A stretch of DNA of 64,000 nt from Opisthorchis felineus. Lineage: Eukaryota > Platyhelminthes > Trematoda > Opisthorchiida > Opisthorchiidae. Where the stretch lies: positions 64,035 through 128,034 of the forward strand of contig SJOL01009857.1 in NCBI GenBank assembly GCA_004794785.1, given 5' to 3'. The notes beneath the pieces were generated by a model that saw only the letters and a program-made list of their open reading frames with translations, had not been told where the DNA came from and did not search any database. Every line of letters begins with the position of its first letter. Position 1 is the stretch's first letter. The position numbers and the translations under genes were made by a program. This document shows positions 36,001 to 49,301 of the stretch, piece by piece.

Positions 36001-36905
36001 ACTCGGTTGATCCCACGCTAACTGACCTTGCGTTGCACCTGCCATTTGGTTCTAAATACTTCAAACCTGACATGAATTCTTCTTTATAAAACAGATGAAG
36101 CACTGCCAGGCTGTCAGATACTAGACGAGAACTACTGAAATACCAGAAGGAATTTTGAACCATCAAAACTTTACAGTTCAGGAGTTCACACACTGATTTC
36201 GGTGCCATCCTTGACTCCTAGATCGAATGTTGAAAATGTGTTAACAGATTCTTCCCTGGCCTTATTTCTCCTGAACTCACTAATCGTCAGTGTTTGAGAC
36301 CATCTTGCCTTGTCATGACTTCTTGAATGTGAAGGGGATAGTAGGTGCTGGCGTTTAAACTCACCAACATAAACATAAACAACTCATCACATCAACTGAA
36401 TGTGACAACTGGGTTATTTGTGTAAACATTTACAGCCATAGATGAGAACGCTCCGAATCCACGTATACTTCTTTCTGCGATCAAATCAGATAGACATTGA
36501 AATCCGCCTTGACCAGAGTTAACCTCCTTACCTGCTTATCGTATTCCCATACTCAGGTCACCTTGCTCATCATCAGCTATCGAGACCACGACAAGACAGG
36601 ACGTGCGATTCGGTTCACAATGCGTGTGTAAAGCCTGTCCATTATCCTAGTTAGCACCTCACAAGTGTGTGTGCATCTGCAACAGGTGAAGAACGGTGAA
36701 GCTGAGCCACAAAATCGCTGAGTCACCAGAAAACTTGAAGCGTAAACAACTGCGGCGGTGCCGCTAGCCACCCACACTCTAAATATGTCGTCTGTTACTT
36801 CCAAGACTGAGGTGTGCGTATGTGACAGAAACCAAGTAGGTAGCGTAGAAGGTGTTTTTTGAAATCAGGTGATAAGAGTTTTCTGGGCCGTCTGCCTGCG
36901 TTGTG

Positions 36906-36910
<5 letters not shown>
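33073..36910. other. Unannotated stretch
   Basis: About 3.8 kb without a repeat-family match or RNA gene. Short minus-strand frames (33,895-34,125; 35,353-35,628; 35,957-36,208) carry no recognised domain. Confidence 0.45.

Positions 36911-36950
<40 letters not shown>
36911..36950. repeat. (AT)n microsatellite, 40 bp
   Basis: Twenty uninterrupted AT units, ending in GCAC as at 393. Confidence 0.95.
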
Positions 36951-36956
<6 letters not shown>

Positions 36957-37490
36957 GATAGATAACAAGCAACTGTAACCAATAATTTCACAATGTGCAG
37001 GGGTGTAGAAACTTGCGTGAAGGACTCAGGTTTCGCCCAATTTTCTGCATAGAAATTGAGACTACGGCTCTTCCATGGAAAACCAATGAAAGTGTTCATG
37101 AACTACAATTCCGCAGATGCTGAGAGAAATAGTACAGTTAACACACTTTAACTACGCCAGTGTATTTCTTATACAGTGTGGTGGCGACTGCTAACTCACC
37201 AGTAAACAAAATTGATGCACTCACCCAAGCAGGTCAGATTGTGTAGCCCAATGGGTTCGCGTGGCTATCGTGCAGTTTGAGTTACACAGAACATCACAAG
37301 TCAGATGACGGTTGTTTCGAGAAGGTGGATAGATCGGGTCGTGTAGTTTGACTTACTCGCTTAGTGTGACAGATATGTTTTACAAAAAACTTGATGTCCT
37401 CCGTCTACTTGTGCTGATATTAGTTTTGATTAAGCCCATAAATGTGCTTATGAATGGTTGGCTGAAAGATATTTCGAGATTTTGAATATA
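36951..37490. other. Unannotated unique sequence
   Basis: No feature recognised. Confidence 0.5.
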
Positions 37491-37618
37491 GCTCCAGTTG
37501 AAACATGAGACGGCCTCTGTGAAGCTCATTCTGTTGAGGAACAGTTTACAAACGACGGACTCAGGGAATTTTAGCTGAGTCTCCAGTCAATAACAACTTA
37601 CATTGTAAATGGGTGTTC
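37491..37618 (-). mobile_element. Fold-back repeat fragment (copy G)
   Basis: Reads the core in reverse: CTCCAGTTGAAACATGAGAC, GGCCTCTG, GCTCATTCTGTTGAGGAAC. A shortened right-type arm follows (AGCTGAGTCTCCAGTCAATA, ACAACTTACATTGTAAATGG). The matching left half is missing. Confidence 0.5.
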
Positions 37619-37770
37619 ATTGTGATATACGTACAAATGGTCGTTCAGTTAGGAGATAAGCTGGATGGAAATTCAGATACTTGGTGATACCCAAGAGGAG
37701 CAAATCTGTCAGTGGGTTACCAAGGCCAGTCATCAACCCCGTGAGTGGTATCGGAAGAATGCTTGTTTTT

Positions 37771-38188
37771 AGATGCAATGCACTACCCTAGGGGTTGCTG
37801 AGAACTCACCGACAGTTAACGGCCGGTTTTACCCTTCTTGAGGCTCCTCAGGTAGACAAAGTCCCCGATTTTCCGTCAACGTAATGTTCTAATAGAGCCC
37901 AAATTGCACGAAATTCGACCTATACACTCATCTGCAAACCCATTTGGTTTTGACAGGAGGCTCACCTGGAACCAAGCTGAATCTCTTGTTTATGATGTTT
38001 CAGCAATCTTGTGAGTGGTGTATTACGCCTATACAATGTATTGCGATATCTCGAATGTCGTACCAACTGAAACATGAACCGGCTTAGTACAGCACATTCA
38101 GTTGCTTGAGAACGTGATAAACGAGCGATTCATCCGGGTTCCAGGTGAGTCACCTATCAAAACCAAACTGGCATGCAGATGCGTGTAT
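37771..38188 (+). mobile_element. Palindromic fold-back element, copy C
   Basis: The flank starts near ATGCAATGCACTACCC and includes GGTTTTACCCTTCTTGAGG and GTCCCCGATTTTCCGTCAAC. Left arm 37,924-38,000 and right arm 38,111-38,186 are inverted copies. The loop between them holds the central core in reverse (GTACCAACTGAAACATGAAC ... CAGCACATTCAGTTG). It is longer than copy A because the core is retained on one side. Confidence 0.85.
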
Positions 38189-40157
38189 AATGCTTGGTTT
38201 TCTCCACATTTGTTTCTTCATTGATGGTGGTACTCTATATTCAAAATGGAAATGAATAAGTTACTGTGGCTAGTTGGAAAACGCAGATATTCTTGAGAAA
38301 AGTGAAATATTTGATATACATTTTGCCACACAACGTAAGTGAATGGCGCGAAATCTTCCTAAAGCCACCACGGATACGTATGGAGAACAAATGTGTGTTT
38401 TGGACAAATCTACCTATCCCTGTTGTTCACAGCCCAAGTAGAACTTTCTGGCATACCCAAATTCAAACTAAAAGTAATTTAAAATGCACGATTGTCACTT
38501 TTGAACTCTCTATTTGTATGCGACACACAGGTGGCAACACACATGTGTATAACGATGGTACGGGGTGCATTTTTGAAAGTGCAGGGGCACCTAGTTAAAT
38601 ACATGGATATTCAAAAACACAGGTCACGAGTGCTGGCAAGATGAATTTTCATGTTCAAACAACATGTTTCCAATCCGGTCCCCACTTGGTAAGAGGAGGT
38701 TGGTCTAAGCACTTTTCATCAAGCATTGCTAACTGATTTTACGCCAACGTTCATAGTGAAACTTCTGAGGCTGGAAACGTAATGGGGTCCCTATTGGTTA
38801 ATAACATATTGATATTCTTCCGCATTGTGTGGAAGAATATCATTTCGGCAGTGAACACGAGGGTCTCCAGTAAGTCTCCAGCTGCGGCTTCTTTGTCGTG
38901 CATGTAGGATTAAAAAAGGAACTTTCAACCCAATTGCCGTTCTATTCAGTGACTGCTATATCAGATGTCGGGGACATCTACGTGATAGGCCCCAAAATGA
39001 ACAAAGTCGGTAGATGGACGTTGCCGGATTTTGAGCAGTTGCCTTATACTACTTTCAAAAGTAATAGTTTAACATAAAACAACTTGACCTTACATCTGAA
39101 TGGTTTGCGGTAACGTTGCTCTCTTGACCAGGAATGGCTTTAAAAGACATACTGCTCTATTAAACCCATTCTGGTGAAGTAGGGCCTTTTTTCTCTACCT
39201 TACGTAGGACGGCCCAGCAGGCTGAATAAATTGAATAATATTTTGTGCCCGCCGCATGAGAACATGCAGACCAACGAATGTATACAAACTAGATGACTCG
39301 GTTGTCTGATTCTGGACTATAAACAGCTACCATGGACATATTAGTATTGAATGGAATTCTAAAAGATTTGCTAAAAAAAGTCCTGTCACCATTGTTTGTC
39401 AGTTCGACTTCTTTGTCGTTTTCCGTGCATAATGTCATATTTCTGCAGGTCCTTACTTCACCTCTTTCTAACAATGGTAGAGATATACACATGGTAGTCT
39501 CCAGAGGAAATAACTACTTAAGTAACATACACCTTCGGTTAATCATTGAGTGTTAAGTTTCTCTCACATGTAGCAGGTTACAGCTATGACTTCTTTCAGG
39601 GGAGATATTACAAGCTTTTGCCTTCAAGGCATAGCTCCCTTCCCAATCCCCCCCACTTGACAGTCCACTGACAGTGCTATACTTACGCACCAATTTATCA
39701 GCTACCGCCTCCAATGCGCAGCTACATACCCCACCTCCCCAAATCATCAGTGAACGAAACTGTGGCAGCTACAACCACTGTACGACAAGTACGCGGTTCT
39801 TATAGCTGACAATGATGATGATGATATTGCGAAAATATTCACGCTTCAGACGAATAAATAGTGCTTCATTATTAACGCAAAAAGCCACACCGACACATCA
39901 GAGAAAGTTCCGTTATAGGGGAGGCTTTGGAAAGGCGGTTGCTGCATCAATAACTGTAGTTGACCGATAATCTGGCACTGATTTCAACACTGTCAGGAAC
40001 ATCGATTTACTAGCATATTTAAAGTGAAGACTATGAGACAGCGCACCGACTTGATAAAGAAAACGCAGGGTGATTTTATAAATCGTTTGTACAGCAGACA
40101 ACGCATTTTAAGGGATAAAAATAACCACGGGTACATCCAAATATGTATCAAGGCAAC
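38189..40157. other. Unannotated stretch
   Basis: No repeat-family match. The 110-codon frame at 38,266-38,598 and the 60-75-codon frames near 39.3-39.7 kb have no recognised domain. Confidence 0.45.
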
Positions 40158-40256
40158 CTCGCCTGGAAACATCACAAACGAGAGATTCAGCTGAATTCCA
40201 GGGGAGTCTCTCGCAAAACCAAATTTGTTTGCAAATGAGTGTAGTTCGCTGAAAAA
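40158..40256 (-). mobile_element. Solo arm of the fold-back family (copy E)
   Basis: A single arm in right-hand orientation carrying the GCGAGAGACTC variant (read in reverse). Its reverse complement matches the solo arm at 54,263-54,356 at 74 of 80 counted positions, and both share the same inner and outer boundaries, so the two form a single-arm subfamily rather than random breakage. Confidence 0.75.
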
Positions 40257-40661
40257 ACGTTGGAAAAGAGAAGGCTTGGCAGAGGTAGATGAAAAATAAC
40301 GGAATCCACATGGAAAAATATACGGGACCGGGCAAAGCCATTCGTTCCTAAAGATGCTCGTTCTTCTGGGAGACAAAAGTATACTTCTTTTTTGGGCAGG
40401 ACAGGTAAGCACCATCCACCCGATATATCAAAAGTTCGCTTTTTAGAGGTGCATTCCTGTGAGAAAGAACTGTATATCTGAAGTGATAAGAACCATGTAG
40501 CTTCTCGATGGTACATGAACATGGCGGATAACTTATACCAACAACAGCATGGGTGAGGGTGAGTCGACTACGATGGAGCATAAAACGTGATCTACCCAAG
40601 ATACCAAAAAAAAAACTTGTATTCCGAAGGCGTCCTAAATTGCTTGTGCATCGGTGCGAAC
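40257..40661. other. Unannotated unique sequence
   Basis: Overlapping minus-strand frames of 77-140 codons run through here and into the solo arm. They share no recognised domain and are read as chance. Confidence 0.45.
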
Positions 40662-40812
40662 CATACACTGTTTTATTTGGCACACGATAAGTCATACCAA
40701 AGGTCCTCTAGATAGAATGATTTTTAACCCAGTGAATGTTCAGACCATTTGGTGTGGTATCCCACGCATTTCCATAGATTTTTACTGCTGTCATGCAGAT
40801 GTGAAACGAGTA
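40662..40812 (+). repeat. 151-bp direct repeat, first copy
   Basis: CATACACTGTTTTATTTGGC through to the AACGAGTA near 40,812 recurs in the same orientation at 41,699-41,850, roughly 90% identical by hand count. The flanks do not match. It has no tRNA boxes and no open frame. It may be a small dispersed repeat or a local segmental duplication. Confidence 0.85.
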
Positions 40813-41698
40813 GATAAGATCACATCACCATGACTGTCCTATGACAGTTACTACTTCGGTAGGACTGCCTGGGCTGTTGATCGGTTGAATGGCGGTTGAT
40901 ACACACAGGTCTATAGGTCGTTTGTCACAAGTACACCATCGGCCGAATTACTATTAGATTACGGATTAATGCTGCGATTCTACGAGAAAGAAAGTATGTT
41001 CGTGTTCAGTAAACATTCTGTGAAACACCACTAACAGTTTTGAACTGAACTGGACGCATACCGTCCATTCATGCGCAGTGGGTGGTTCTCCTGGCTCTTT
41101 GCAATCCCAAGCCAACTGCTGTGCGAGTGAATGAAAACCCTTTTGGCTTGGCATTCATATAAGCTAGTACTGATGAATCAAGATTACCTGTTCTGTTGAT
41201 TGATTGACTGAATGATGACAAAGAACCGATACATCTGCAGAGCATAGATACCACAATCGACAAAGCATAGGTCAGGAATGCTATAAGAGAAACCACTAAC
41301 GCAACATTTGCGAATTACTATCTCCAAAGTAACTCGGTGGATCCTACACCACTGGGTAACCTTTCACCTTGTACTTCTGATCAGTGGGAAAACAGGACGG
41401 GCAGTTTGGGAAAGGAAGCTAAATGTAATTTTGAAGAGAGCATACGATAATTAAATTCACTCAGTGTAGAGGCACTTTTATGGCCAGCCATTTATTTGTG
41501 CACTTTTTGCTTACGATCCAGCATTCTACCTTGCACATTGCTGCCACAATCATCCTGACTCAGAAATAGTAACCATGTTAAAAAGCCACATTCAGCAACA
41601 TGTTAGCTTTTGTGGACGACTTTCTTATAACCGCTTGTCATTCGTTCGATGAGTAAACCAGGTGACCCCGATCGACCAGTGACAGTCCATCCACGAAG
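40813..41698. other. Spacer between direct-repeat copies
   Basis: Unique sequence of about 0.9 kb with no feature recognised. Confidence 0.5.
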
Positions 41699-41850
41699 CA
41701 TACACTGTTTTATTTGGCACGCGATGAGTCATACCAAAGGTCCCCTAGATAGAACGATTTTTAACCCAGTGAGTATTCAGACCATCTGGTGTGGTATCCC
41801 ACGCATTTTACATAGATTTTTACTGTTGTCAAGCCGATGTGAGACACGTA
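41699..41850 (+). repeat. 151-bp direct repeat, second copy
   Basis: Partner of 40,662-40,812. The differences are mostly transitions, consistent with neutral decay since duplication. A similar tract elsewhere in the genome would show it is a dispersed repeat. Confidence 0.85.
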
Positions 41851-42884
41851 ACCGTCTCACCAACTCTGCAACGTCTATTGGGTTCCAAAATCCAAAGTGA
41901 GGTCCAAAATTATCCCAACGAGAGCTTGAGCATTTCTGGTCTAACTCAACTCCCAACTCTAAAACACATGTTGACTGTCTGCATTTCATCTCCACTGCCC
42001 TTAGTACATAAAATGTACCTAGCGTAGCATATAATCCTCACATGGTGTGAAGAATCAAAATGCTCCCTTTTTGTCAATGGGTATGATTTTGACTTGTCGT
42101 AGTTAAGGTTTGGAAGTTTGAGTGGAGAACTGTAAGCTAAATATGCATAGATGTATCTACTATCCCATCGAGGTAGTTTGGCCCACGTATGACGTATATG
42201 ATTCTAAGTGGATTTGGGTAGCATCGGATCATCAATTCTAAATCACAAGTCTGCACTTACCAGTTTGTGCTCCTCGCTTACTGTAATCTAATCACACAGG
42301 CAGTTTGGGTTCCCTCGGGAGACTGTGGAGATATTACCCGCAATTGACAGGCTTTCAGGCAGTCAACATTCCCCTTTTGTTCCGCAACCAAACTGGGCAA
42401 CTGTATTCAGTCTGCGGGTATGAGTATCTGTATAGTTTACTCAAACCAGGGGAGTACAAGGGAAACGAGTTTTGTGGAGGAAACTTTTTGCAGAAAAATC
42501 ACGGAAGTTCCCGCATAAGTACGTATTATTCAGGCAACTTGCGGCTGCATTACAGTAGGTCACTCAAGTAAGATAAGGCGAGCTTAACGTGCCACTAGTT
42601 TGAATCAAGTGTAGCCAACCACACCTGACTGTGATCGCAGCCAGTCCCTCGCGGTGGTGTGCAACACAGTCTTCTATGTATACCAGTGGCAAGTGGCTTC
42701 CGCACACTGCCTTTGGAGAATAATTTATTTTGGAAAACTGCTTTAGCTGGCGAAAATTCACTCAGGAACTAGACATTTAAAAAGGAAACATGTTAGCATC
42801 GGCTCAGTGTAAAAGGTTCAATTAGCACAAACTCATCCAGCTTCTTCTCACCCGTCACTTTATCCAAGATTTAAAAACCCAACC
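41851..42884. other. Unannotated unique sequence
   Basis: No repeat-family match. An 88-codon plus frame (42,305-42,571) is of chance length and unassigned. Confidence 0.45.
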
Positions 42885-43225
42885 AATATATTCATCTGCA
42901 TATCAATCTGGTTTTGACTAGAGACTCACCCGGAACCAAGCCGAATCGCTCGTTTATGAGGTTCTTCTTCGATTGAACGTGTTGCGCAAGTCCGTCTCAT
43001 GTTTCACATGCTACAAAGAACATCATAAGCAAGGGATTCAGTTTGGTTCAGGGTGAGTCACTCGTCAAAACCAAATTCGTTCGCAGATGAGTGTATTGGA
43101 CAAATTTCACGCAGTTCGGGTTCGAGTAGAGTATCAGGTTGACGGAAACTCGGGGACTGTACCTACCAGATGAGCCCCGGCCGTGGGCTGTCGAAGAGCT
43201 TGCAGCATGAATAGTGTATCACGTC
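42885..43225 (-). mobile_element. Palindromic fold-back element, copy B (reverse)
   Basis: Arms lie at about 42,890-42,965 and 43,017-43,095. The one-sided flank is on the right (GTTGACGGAAACTCGGGGAC ... CCGTGGGCTGTCGAAGAGC), so the element is inverted relative to copies A and C. The flank lacks the GTTTCGCCCTTCTTG segment, apparently an internal deletion. The loop keeps part of the core (GATTGAACGTGTTG, GTCTCATGTTTCACATG). Confidence 0.82.
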
Positions 43226-46200
43226 TATATATGATCTAAAAGCCACTTTTATAACTCACTGCATGCACGACGATGATAGCAGAGTCACACTCTAGCTTCT
43301 TCCTCGTTGTGACTTCTAAGTTTTGGGGTTGGACATGAGGTTTGTGAAATTGGAGTCTTTAATAGTCTGGCCGCCATTATTTGTTCTGCTGGACATTCGG
43401 CGCGAACGATTATCTATACAGAAGTCGTGCGGTGTTGTGGAGCGATGGACACTGGCTCTGATTGGGTCTATTTTGGGGATGTTATCCATCCGAACAGCTT
43501 CGAATTCACTCAAGTCCAACAAACCTCTCCATATCAGGAAAATCCTAGACGTTTGGCTTCAGTTAGTATACCTTATGAGCCTGGTATCTCCGATTTCATC
43601 GGGTGAATCTTAAAATTCAATGAAACGAAAACGTGTTTCCGCATCGAGAACATTCTCAAAATGCACCTTAGCACAGCCGAAGCTTCTTTGTCTACAAAAC
43701 ACACGAGTGGTACATTCACGTTTCTTTGCACATATCAGGGAGATAGTCACACACCTAGAAGTGCGAACACATACGTCATGCTCGGTCCCCATATGTGAGA
43801 CATCAAAATAGGAAACAGTTCAAACATGATTCCGCCATCGCCAAGTATGCACTTCAGCAGAATCACCGGACCAACTTTGCTGATTCAGACACTCTCTAAT
43901 CTCACTCCAGGTTATATCCGAAGTGAATTAAAATGCGTCCTATATGTGTGAACCGAGGAGATGGAATCAATCTCTCCTCCATTTGGGTCGGACTCACCAA
44001 GCTGCTAACTAAACATTGTAGCCGGACGCAGGATTTGAATCTGAACCGTCGCCCTCTAAACCGTCAAAGGACAGTCTCGATCCAAACATTACCGCAGTCC
44101 ACCAGCCAGAGCAACTAATACGCCGAACCACACAAACACACACGCAAGCTGTCACCTGCACTCCAGAGCTAAGACCACGGTTAAACCAAACACAACACAG
44201 GATGGTTCAGTGGTATTCTTTTATTTGTGTGTATTCACTAAGTTGTACAAACCCTTGACGTACGCTGTCCCATACCTAGCGTTCCGGAGCATACGCCACA
44301 ACGATGCGTTATGCTTTATAAACGTCCCAAGTACATTATTCTTCTGCTAACTGGATCAGCTTCTGTCCTATTTTACCAAAGACAAGACCTGAAAAATGAG
44401 CAGCCTCACTGTTTAGCACGTGCCTACCCATATACGAGAACTTAAACTGAGGAAGGAACGCGTGAATATCGCAACAAAAGAGCTCATAGTATACGCTGTT
44501 TGTTGAAACTGAGGTAGAAGAATCAACCACCTGATTATGGTAGTCTCAACAGCTCATAAACCGATAACAATTCCTTAGTAACACCCAAAATTACTTCAAA
44601 GATAGATCCAACACTAACTTTCCGTTAGAGTTCGTTTATTAGCGACACTCTAACTGCAAAATTCGTCTATTTGTAACCCATCTTCGCGCACCGACACATA
44701 TTCACCTATTGAGAACACTTTATTCAAAGGACGTTTGATTAACACTGCACATACCCAACCAATTGAAGCAGGGACCGTAAATAAATTCCAGCAATTTGCC
44801 ACACATTGTTAACCGGAATCTCTTACTCAAATTAATGCAAGCCGACAGTTAGAGGAGTACTGTAGAAAGGCATATAAAGATTTAAAAAACATCTCTTTCA
44901 TGTAAACTGTGATACTTCTAGAAGAAACAGCGACGGTTAATGACGATATGTGCCACTGGGAAGACATTGTGCTGGAGGAACTGGTGAAAACACCAGTTTG
45001 TGACGTCAAGTCTATGGACATTTAGGGAACGAAGCGAATAGCAAAGAGGGTAATCAATGAAAAGCAGTGATACGTTCAACGATAGACAAAGTTAGCCATT
45101 ACGAGATAGAGAAATTGCAAGGAGATTCTAGATTACCATTCGTGGAGCTGAGGAGGCAGAGCCCGGGTGGATGATTAAGCATGATGAACCATCAAGTTTC
45201 ATGCACAGACAAATTCTAGTTCATATCAGAGGCGCTTATTCTCAAGAGGGAGCGCCCATGACACATCAACAAATTGCTCGATATTTTCGCCGGTCACGAA
45301 CACTATATCTGATGAGCTTCACCACACAGTAAGTACAAGCTGGTCAGCTTTTTCTACAGATTTCCTGGCCATCACAACTATCATGCTGACCTCTTCACTG
45401 ATCCGAATTGCCGGCTAGCTCAGTAGTGATGAGCAGTAGCGGGAGCTAGTTTAGCCCTACTCTGTGAAAACAGCTAGACGCTCAGTCATCAGGTTTGTTA
45501 TAAAAGCGACTTGTCTATCAGTCATTTTCCGATTTGCATCCACCCGTTGTCTGTTAGTTTGTGCTAAGGAGTTGGTTTTGCGTTGTTAGTTGCCACCTTC
45601 TTCAAGTGCGCAACAAATTACCTATAGCATATGTAGAAAATTCACATGCTTTTGGAGGCAATAAGGCTATGTATTGGTGAAACCAACAAAGCAGGCATTC
45701 ACCAGCCGGGGTGCACATGGCAGACGGCAATAGGGGCAATCAAACGCAATTAGCGAAAGTCTACTTGTGAATTCGTCTAAGGCACGAGTCGTGGATGAAC
45801 CATGCCTCTCACTACAAACCACTTTTCACCCTGTTTGTAGTATTGTTTGGTGCTTGGTGGTCTCTCTTCGGAAGTATAATGTGGCCATGCAGACAGACAC
45901 GAGGTGAAGTGAGGTGGCCTAGTCAGATGTAATAGTTAATGGATAATTTATTTTTTGGCTCTCCAGGAAGGTAGATTCTCCTAGGGACGGTCACCCTTCT
46001 GTACATAAACACAAACACAAACTTCCGGATCTGCCGAGCTCAAGAGACGATAAAGCTGAAGCTACTGATGGTTGGACAGAGTCACAACGAGCTTACACAG
46101 GTCAGTCGGTATCCTCATGTTACTGCGTGACACATCGAAGATGTAGCGCAGAAAATTGAGGCGGCACTGTGTCTTTATGCCGGAGAGGAGGGGGACAGGG

Positions 46201-46992
46201 TTTCAGGGACATACTTGGTATCATCCGCTTGGTCCGCCTAGGTAGAAAAGCTCATGAAGGTCCCGTGTACGCAGTTAAAATCCACAAGCTGTATCCATTC
46301 GCACAACACCGCCTGATAAACTGTGTAGCTGCTCGTAGCGAGGTATACTTTTCGCCAACCATCTAAAAACTTTATCGGTGACGTATGTGCATGCAAGGAT
46401 TTTTCAGTAGTACAACAGCAAACCAGGAAGAACAGCCAAGAAATTTTCTACCGGTGCGTACTTTGGTTTTGTAGGTTCTCTCACTCAGAATCCAGTATCA
46501 CAAAAAAGATTGATGACGTGTTTGCTCTAGTGTTAAACACATTCATGTCTGCCGTTGTGTTCTGTTCACTAGATTTATCGACCAGAATCTACAACAGCAT
46601 TCATGGCTTACATCCATCAGTACAAAAGCTAACTTGATGAACTGAGGTTCATCTGATCCAAAACACATTGTGTGCTGCATCAACCTGAGCAGCTACGTTG
46701 AACTCAACAAACTACTGTCATACAAATTTGGTATATCTAGTTTTTGGCTATATTGGGACGGTTTACCACCAATGGCAAGTAAGAATATGGAGTACACAGG
46801 CTCAGACTTTCAAACGTTTTTAAAGTAGGTTCAGAGCATCAAATTCAGGGCACGTCAACAAGGTACGAAGACCTACACTGTGACATATTGACCTCCGGAT
46901 TCAGATTGTCCAGGGCGATGCCAATCAGGTTATTCCAAAGCAGGGACCACTTTATTCTGTACGGCAGTGTTCTTTGAAAGCTGTTGCGTTTA
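43226..46992. other. Unannotated stretch
   Basis: About 3.8 kb with no recognised gene or repeat-family match. Several overlapping frames of 60-96 codons on both strands at 43.3-43.8 kb look like chance. Confidence 0.45.
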
Positions 46993-47002
46993 CCCCCCCC
47001 CC
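46993..47002. repeat. C10 homopolymer
   Basis: Ten consecutive C residues, the longest mononucleotide C run noticed in the window. Confidence 0.9.
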
Positions 47003-49173
47003 AGACTGTCCTGATAGGCTAAATTTTTCTCATAGAAGTTGCGTGTGATGCGATTTAATGCGTCGGTGGAAGGTAATACGACGAAACCAGCCATCACTGG
47101 CGGGAAGCGTCGAAAATCAACTCCCCAGATAAGCAAAGGCGGTGCACTGCTGTGCCGTTTCCGGGCAGTTCTTTGTGGGTTAAAGGGTATCTCAAAATCA
47201 AATAGATGGCTGCTCGTCAACTGTCGCGAAGGTTTATCACATACTTTGACTGTTACTTTCCTAAGGGTAAGAAATTAAATCAAGAGTGGTAAAGGTCCCA
47301 TCAAAAGCGGTCATTACGGAGAAGTACTCTACAATGGCTTCTTAATTAATATGTTTGCTTCTGAAAAAAAGCGTGTCTACTTTCGAATGGATAACAACGT
47401 ATACTGACATAGCCAAGTGCCTTAGAAGGGTGGGAGTCACATAAACTGTGAAAGGCTTCTCGTTCTTTGTAACCACCTTAAAGTTTTCTTCCAATAGGGG
47501 CAGTATCACCTACTGAACTTCTTTCTGTGGCAGGGATTACTGTGATTCTAATAAGCTTTAACAAGCAAAGTCAGTAAGATTTCCGTATTGTTACTTGTAG
47601 TACCTGTGTTACATGTATTCCAGAAGCTTCGACTCCTTATTCAGACACTAAACAGACACTAAAAACTGTCTGAACCAATCCCAACTCCCAACGGAGGTCA
47701 GAGTGGCTCCCTCACTCAGTTGTAACACAATGCGAAATCACCCAGAATGGAGACTAACTCCTAGGAGAAACTAGAAAACTTCCTTACTCAGTAACACCTT
47801 ATCTAAGGAGCGGAGTATCATGTGGGAGGCTTTCTGCTGACCATCACCGTTGGTGCATTCATCGGTGATGCTGAAGTACGACTAAGGCTTTTGCGAACCG
47901 AACGAGGTTTTAAATGTATCTAAACGCCTCGAGCCTAGACAGCTGATTGGGCAAGACCACTGAGAATAAGCAAGGTTGTCACCCTATAGCCCATAGCTAT
48001 GCAAAAGATACATGAGTCAGAGCCTGAAATGTCTTCAATCTACGCTCTGTTAACTCAAGGTGACGCATCTCCTTCAAGCCCCCTGTTTTTAACCTAGGTA
48101 ACCAGGGTATGGCATTTGTCCTTGCATCAGAGGAACAGTCTAAGTCTTTGCAGTTGGTTTCATCCCTTATGGACTTACGAACTTTGACTCACTCGGGTTA
48201 TTGCGGCAAGTTTATCTTTTCTTTCTAGTCCTCTGCTAGGAATAATCAATCTGTTTCCTATCCCATAATACCTTTCACCAGGAAATTAAAATAGCCCACC
48301 AACCAGTATTTTACTTTAGAATTTCGGCTAAAAGTTCGATAGCCGACCACCTACTTTACATGCCCGCTTGAATGATGATTTGCTGTCACCTTGTCACCCT
48401 GGACAACAAGTGTATCCAAAATACTGTTCTTGGTGCACAACAAGGATCCCCTACCAGGCTTCAGTCGATCGCTTCCTCAAGGTGCTACCCAGTAGCAATT
48501 TTTCGCTCAAGGCCAGGCCATTGCGGGACTGAAGGCCAATACTTTAAAAATCAACTTTTAGCTATCGACATCATCGAGTGCGTTAGTCACCCTCCCAGAT
48601 CCAGCGAGCAACAACACAAAGTAACTCAGGACACAGAAATCTTGGTTGCCTCCAATGTAGAAATGAGCCGATAGGCTTAGCATAGACTTGTTTGACTGGA
48701 CAGCAAAGTCACCTACACTTCCAAGGTGTTGAAATACGCGGTCCAAAAGAACACTGCTTGGTTTTTCATCACAGCCTTCTTGTAGATACGTCAAAGTATG
48801 ACAGGACATCAACATGTGAGAATCAGCAAATTTGATATACAAAACTAGTGTGTGGTTGGAAGCATCAAAATGGACTGTGAGGTAATTGTTTTGCAGGATC
48901 CAATGGATCAGTGGTCAGAAGTAGTCGCCTAGAATAGCTAAGCCTTGGAAGAGTTTAACAATGGATGAAAATATTTAATCAAAACAATGGAGTTTCGTCA
49001 GCTTAACTCATCAGCGCACTTAACCTGACCTCTCTTCGTATTCTTGCTCAAAGAACTCAGGAATACGGCTGGCACATAGGATACTATTGGCGGCTACATA
49101 TTACTTTGGTTTCTAGCCATCGTTTAGAACGGGTGGATAACATGAGTATAATAAGCACATATTCGCCTCGGTG
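47003..49173. other. Unannotated stretch
   Basis: No repeat-family match. Open frames up to 100 codons at 48,372-48,842 overlap on opposite strands and carry no known motif. Confidence 0.45.
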
Positions 49174-49301
49174 GCACAACCACCGACCCATCGCTACGCT
49201 CCACTACGCTCCCTAACAACGCACTGATGATATCATCTCGATTGGTGATGAAACGTCTGCAATCAAATTGCCCAGCTCAGCGAACAAGCCAACGACCACG
49301 T
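49174..49301 (+). mobile_element. Penelope-like element, 3'-end fragment
   Basis: CACAACCACCGACCCATCGC through to CAACGACCAC matches the reverse complement of 27,003-27,127, including TCGATTGGTGATGAAACG and CAAATTGCCCAGCTCAGCG. Only the non-coding 3' region is present, so this is a severely 5'-truncated insertion in the opposite orientation to the 27-kb copy. Confidence 0.8.

Noticed and set aside
44030..44050. GGATTTGAATCTGAACCG, and the similar sequence at 51,782, as B boxes of another SINE family
   Set aside because: The two sites share about 18 bases, but no A box or extended similarity was found.
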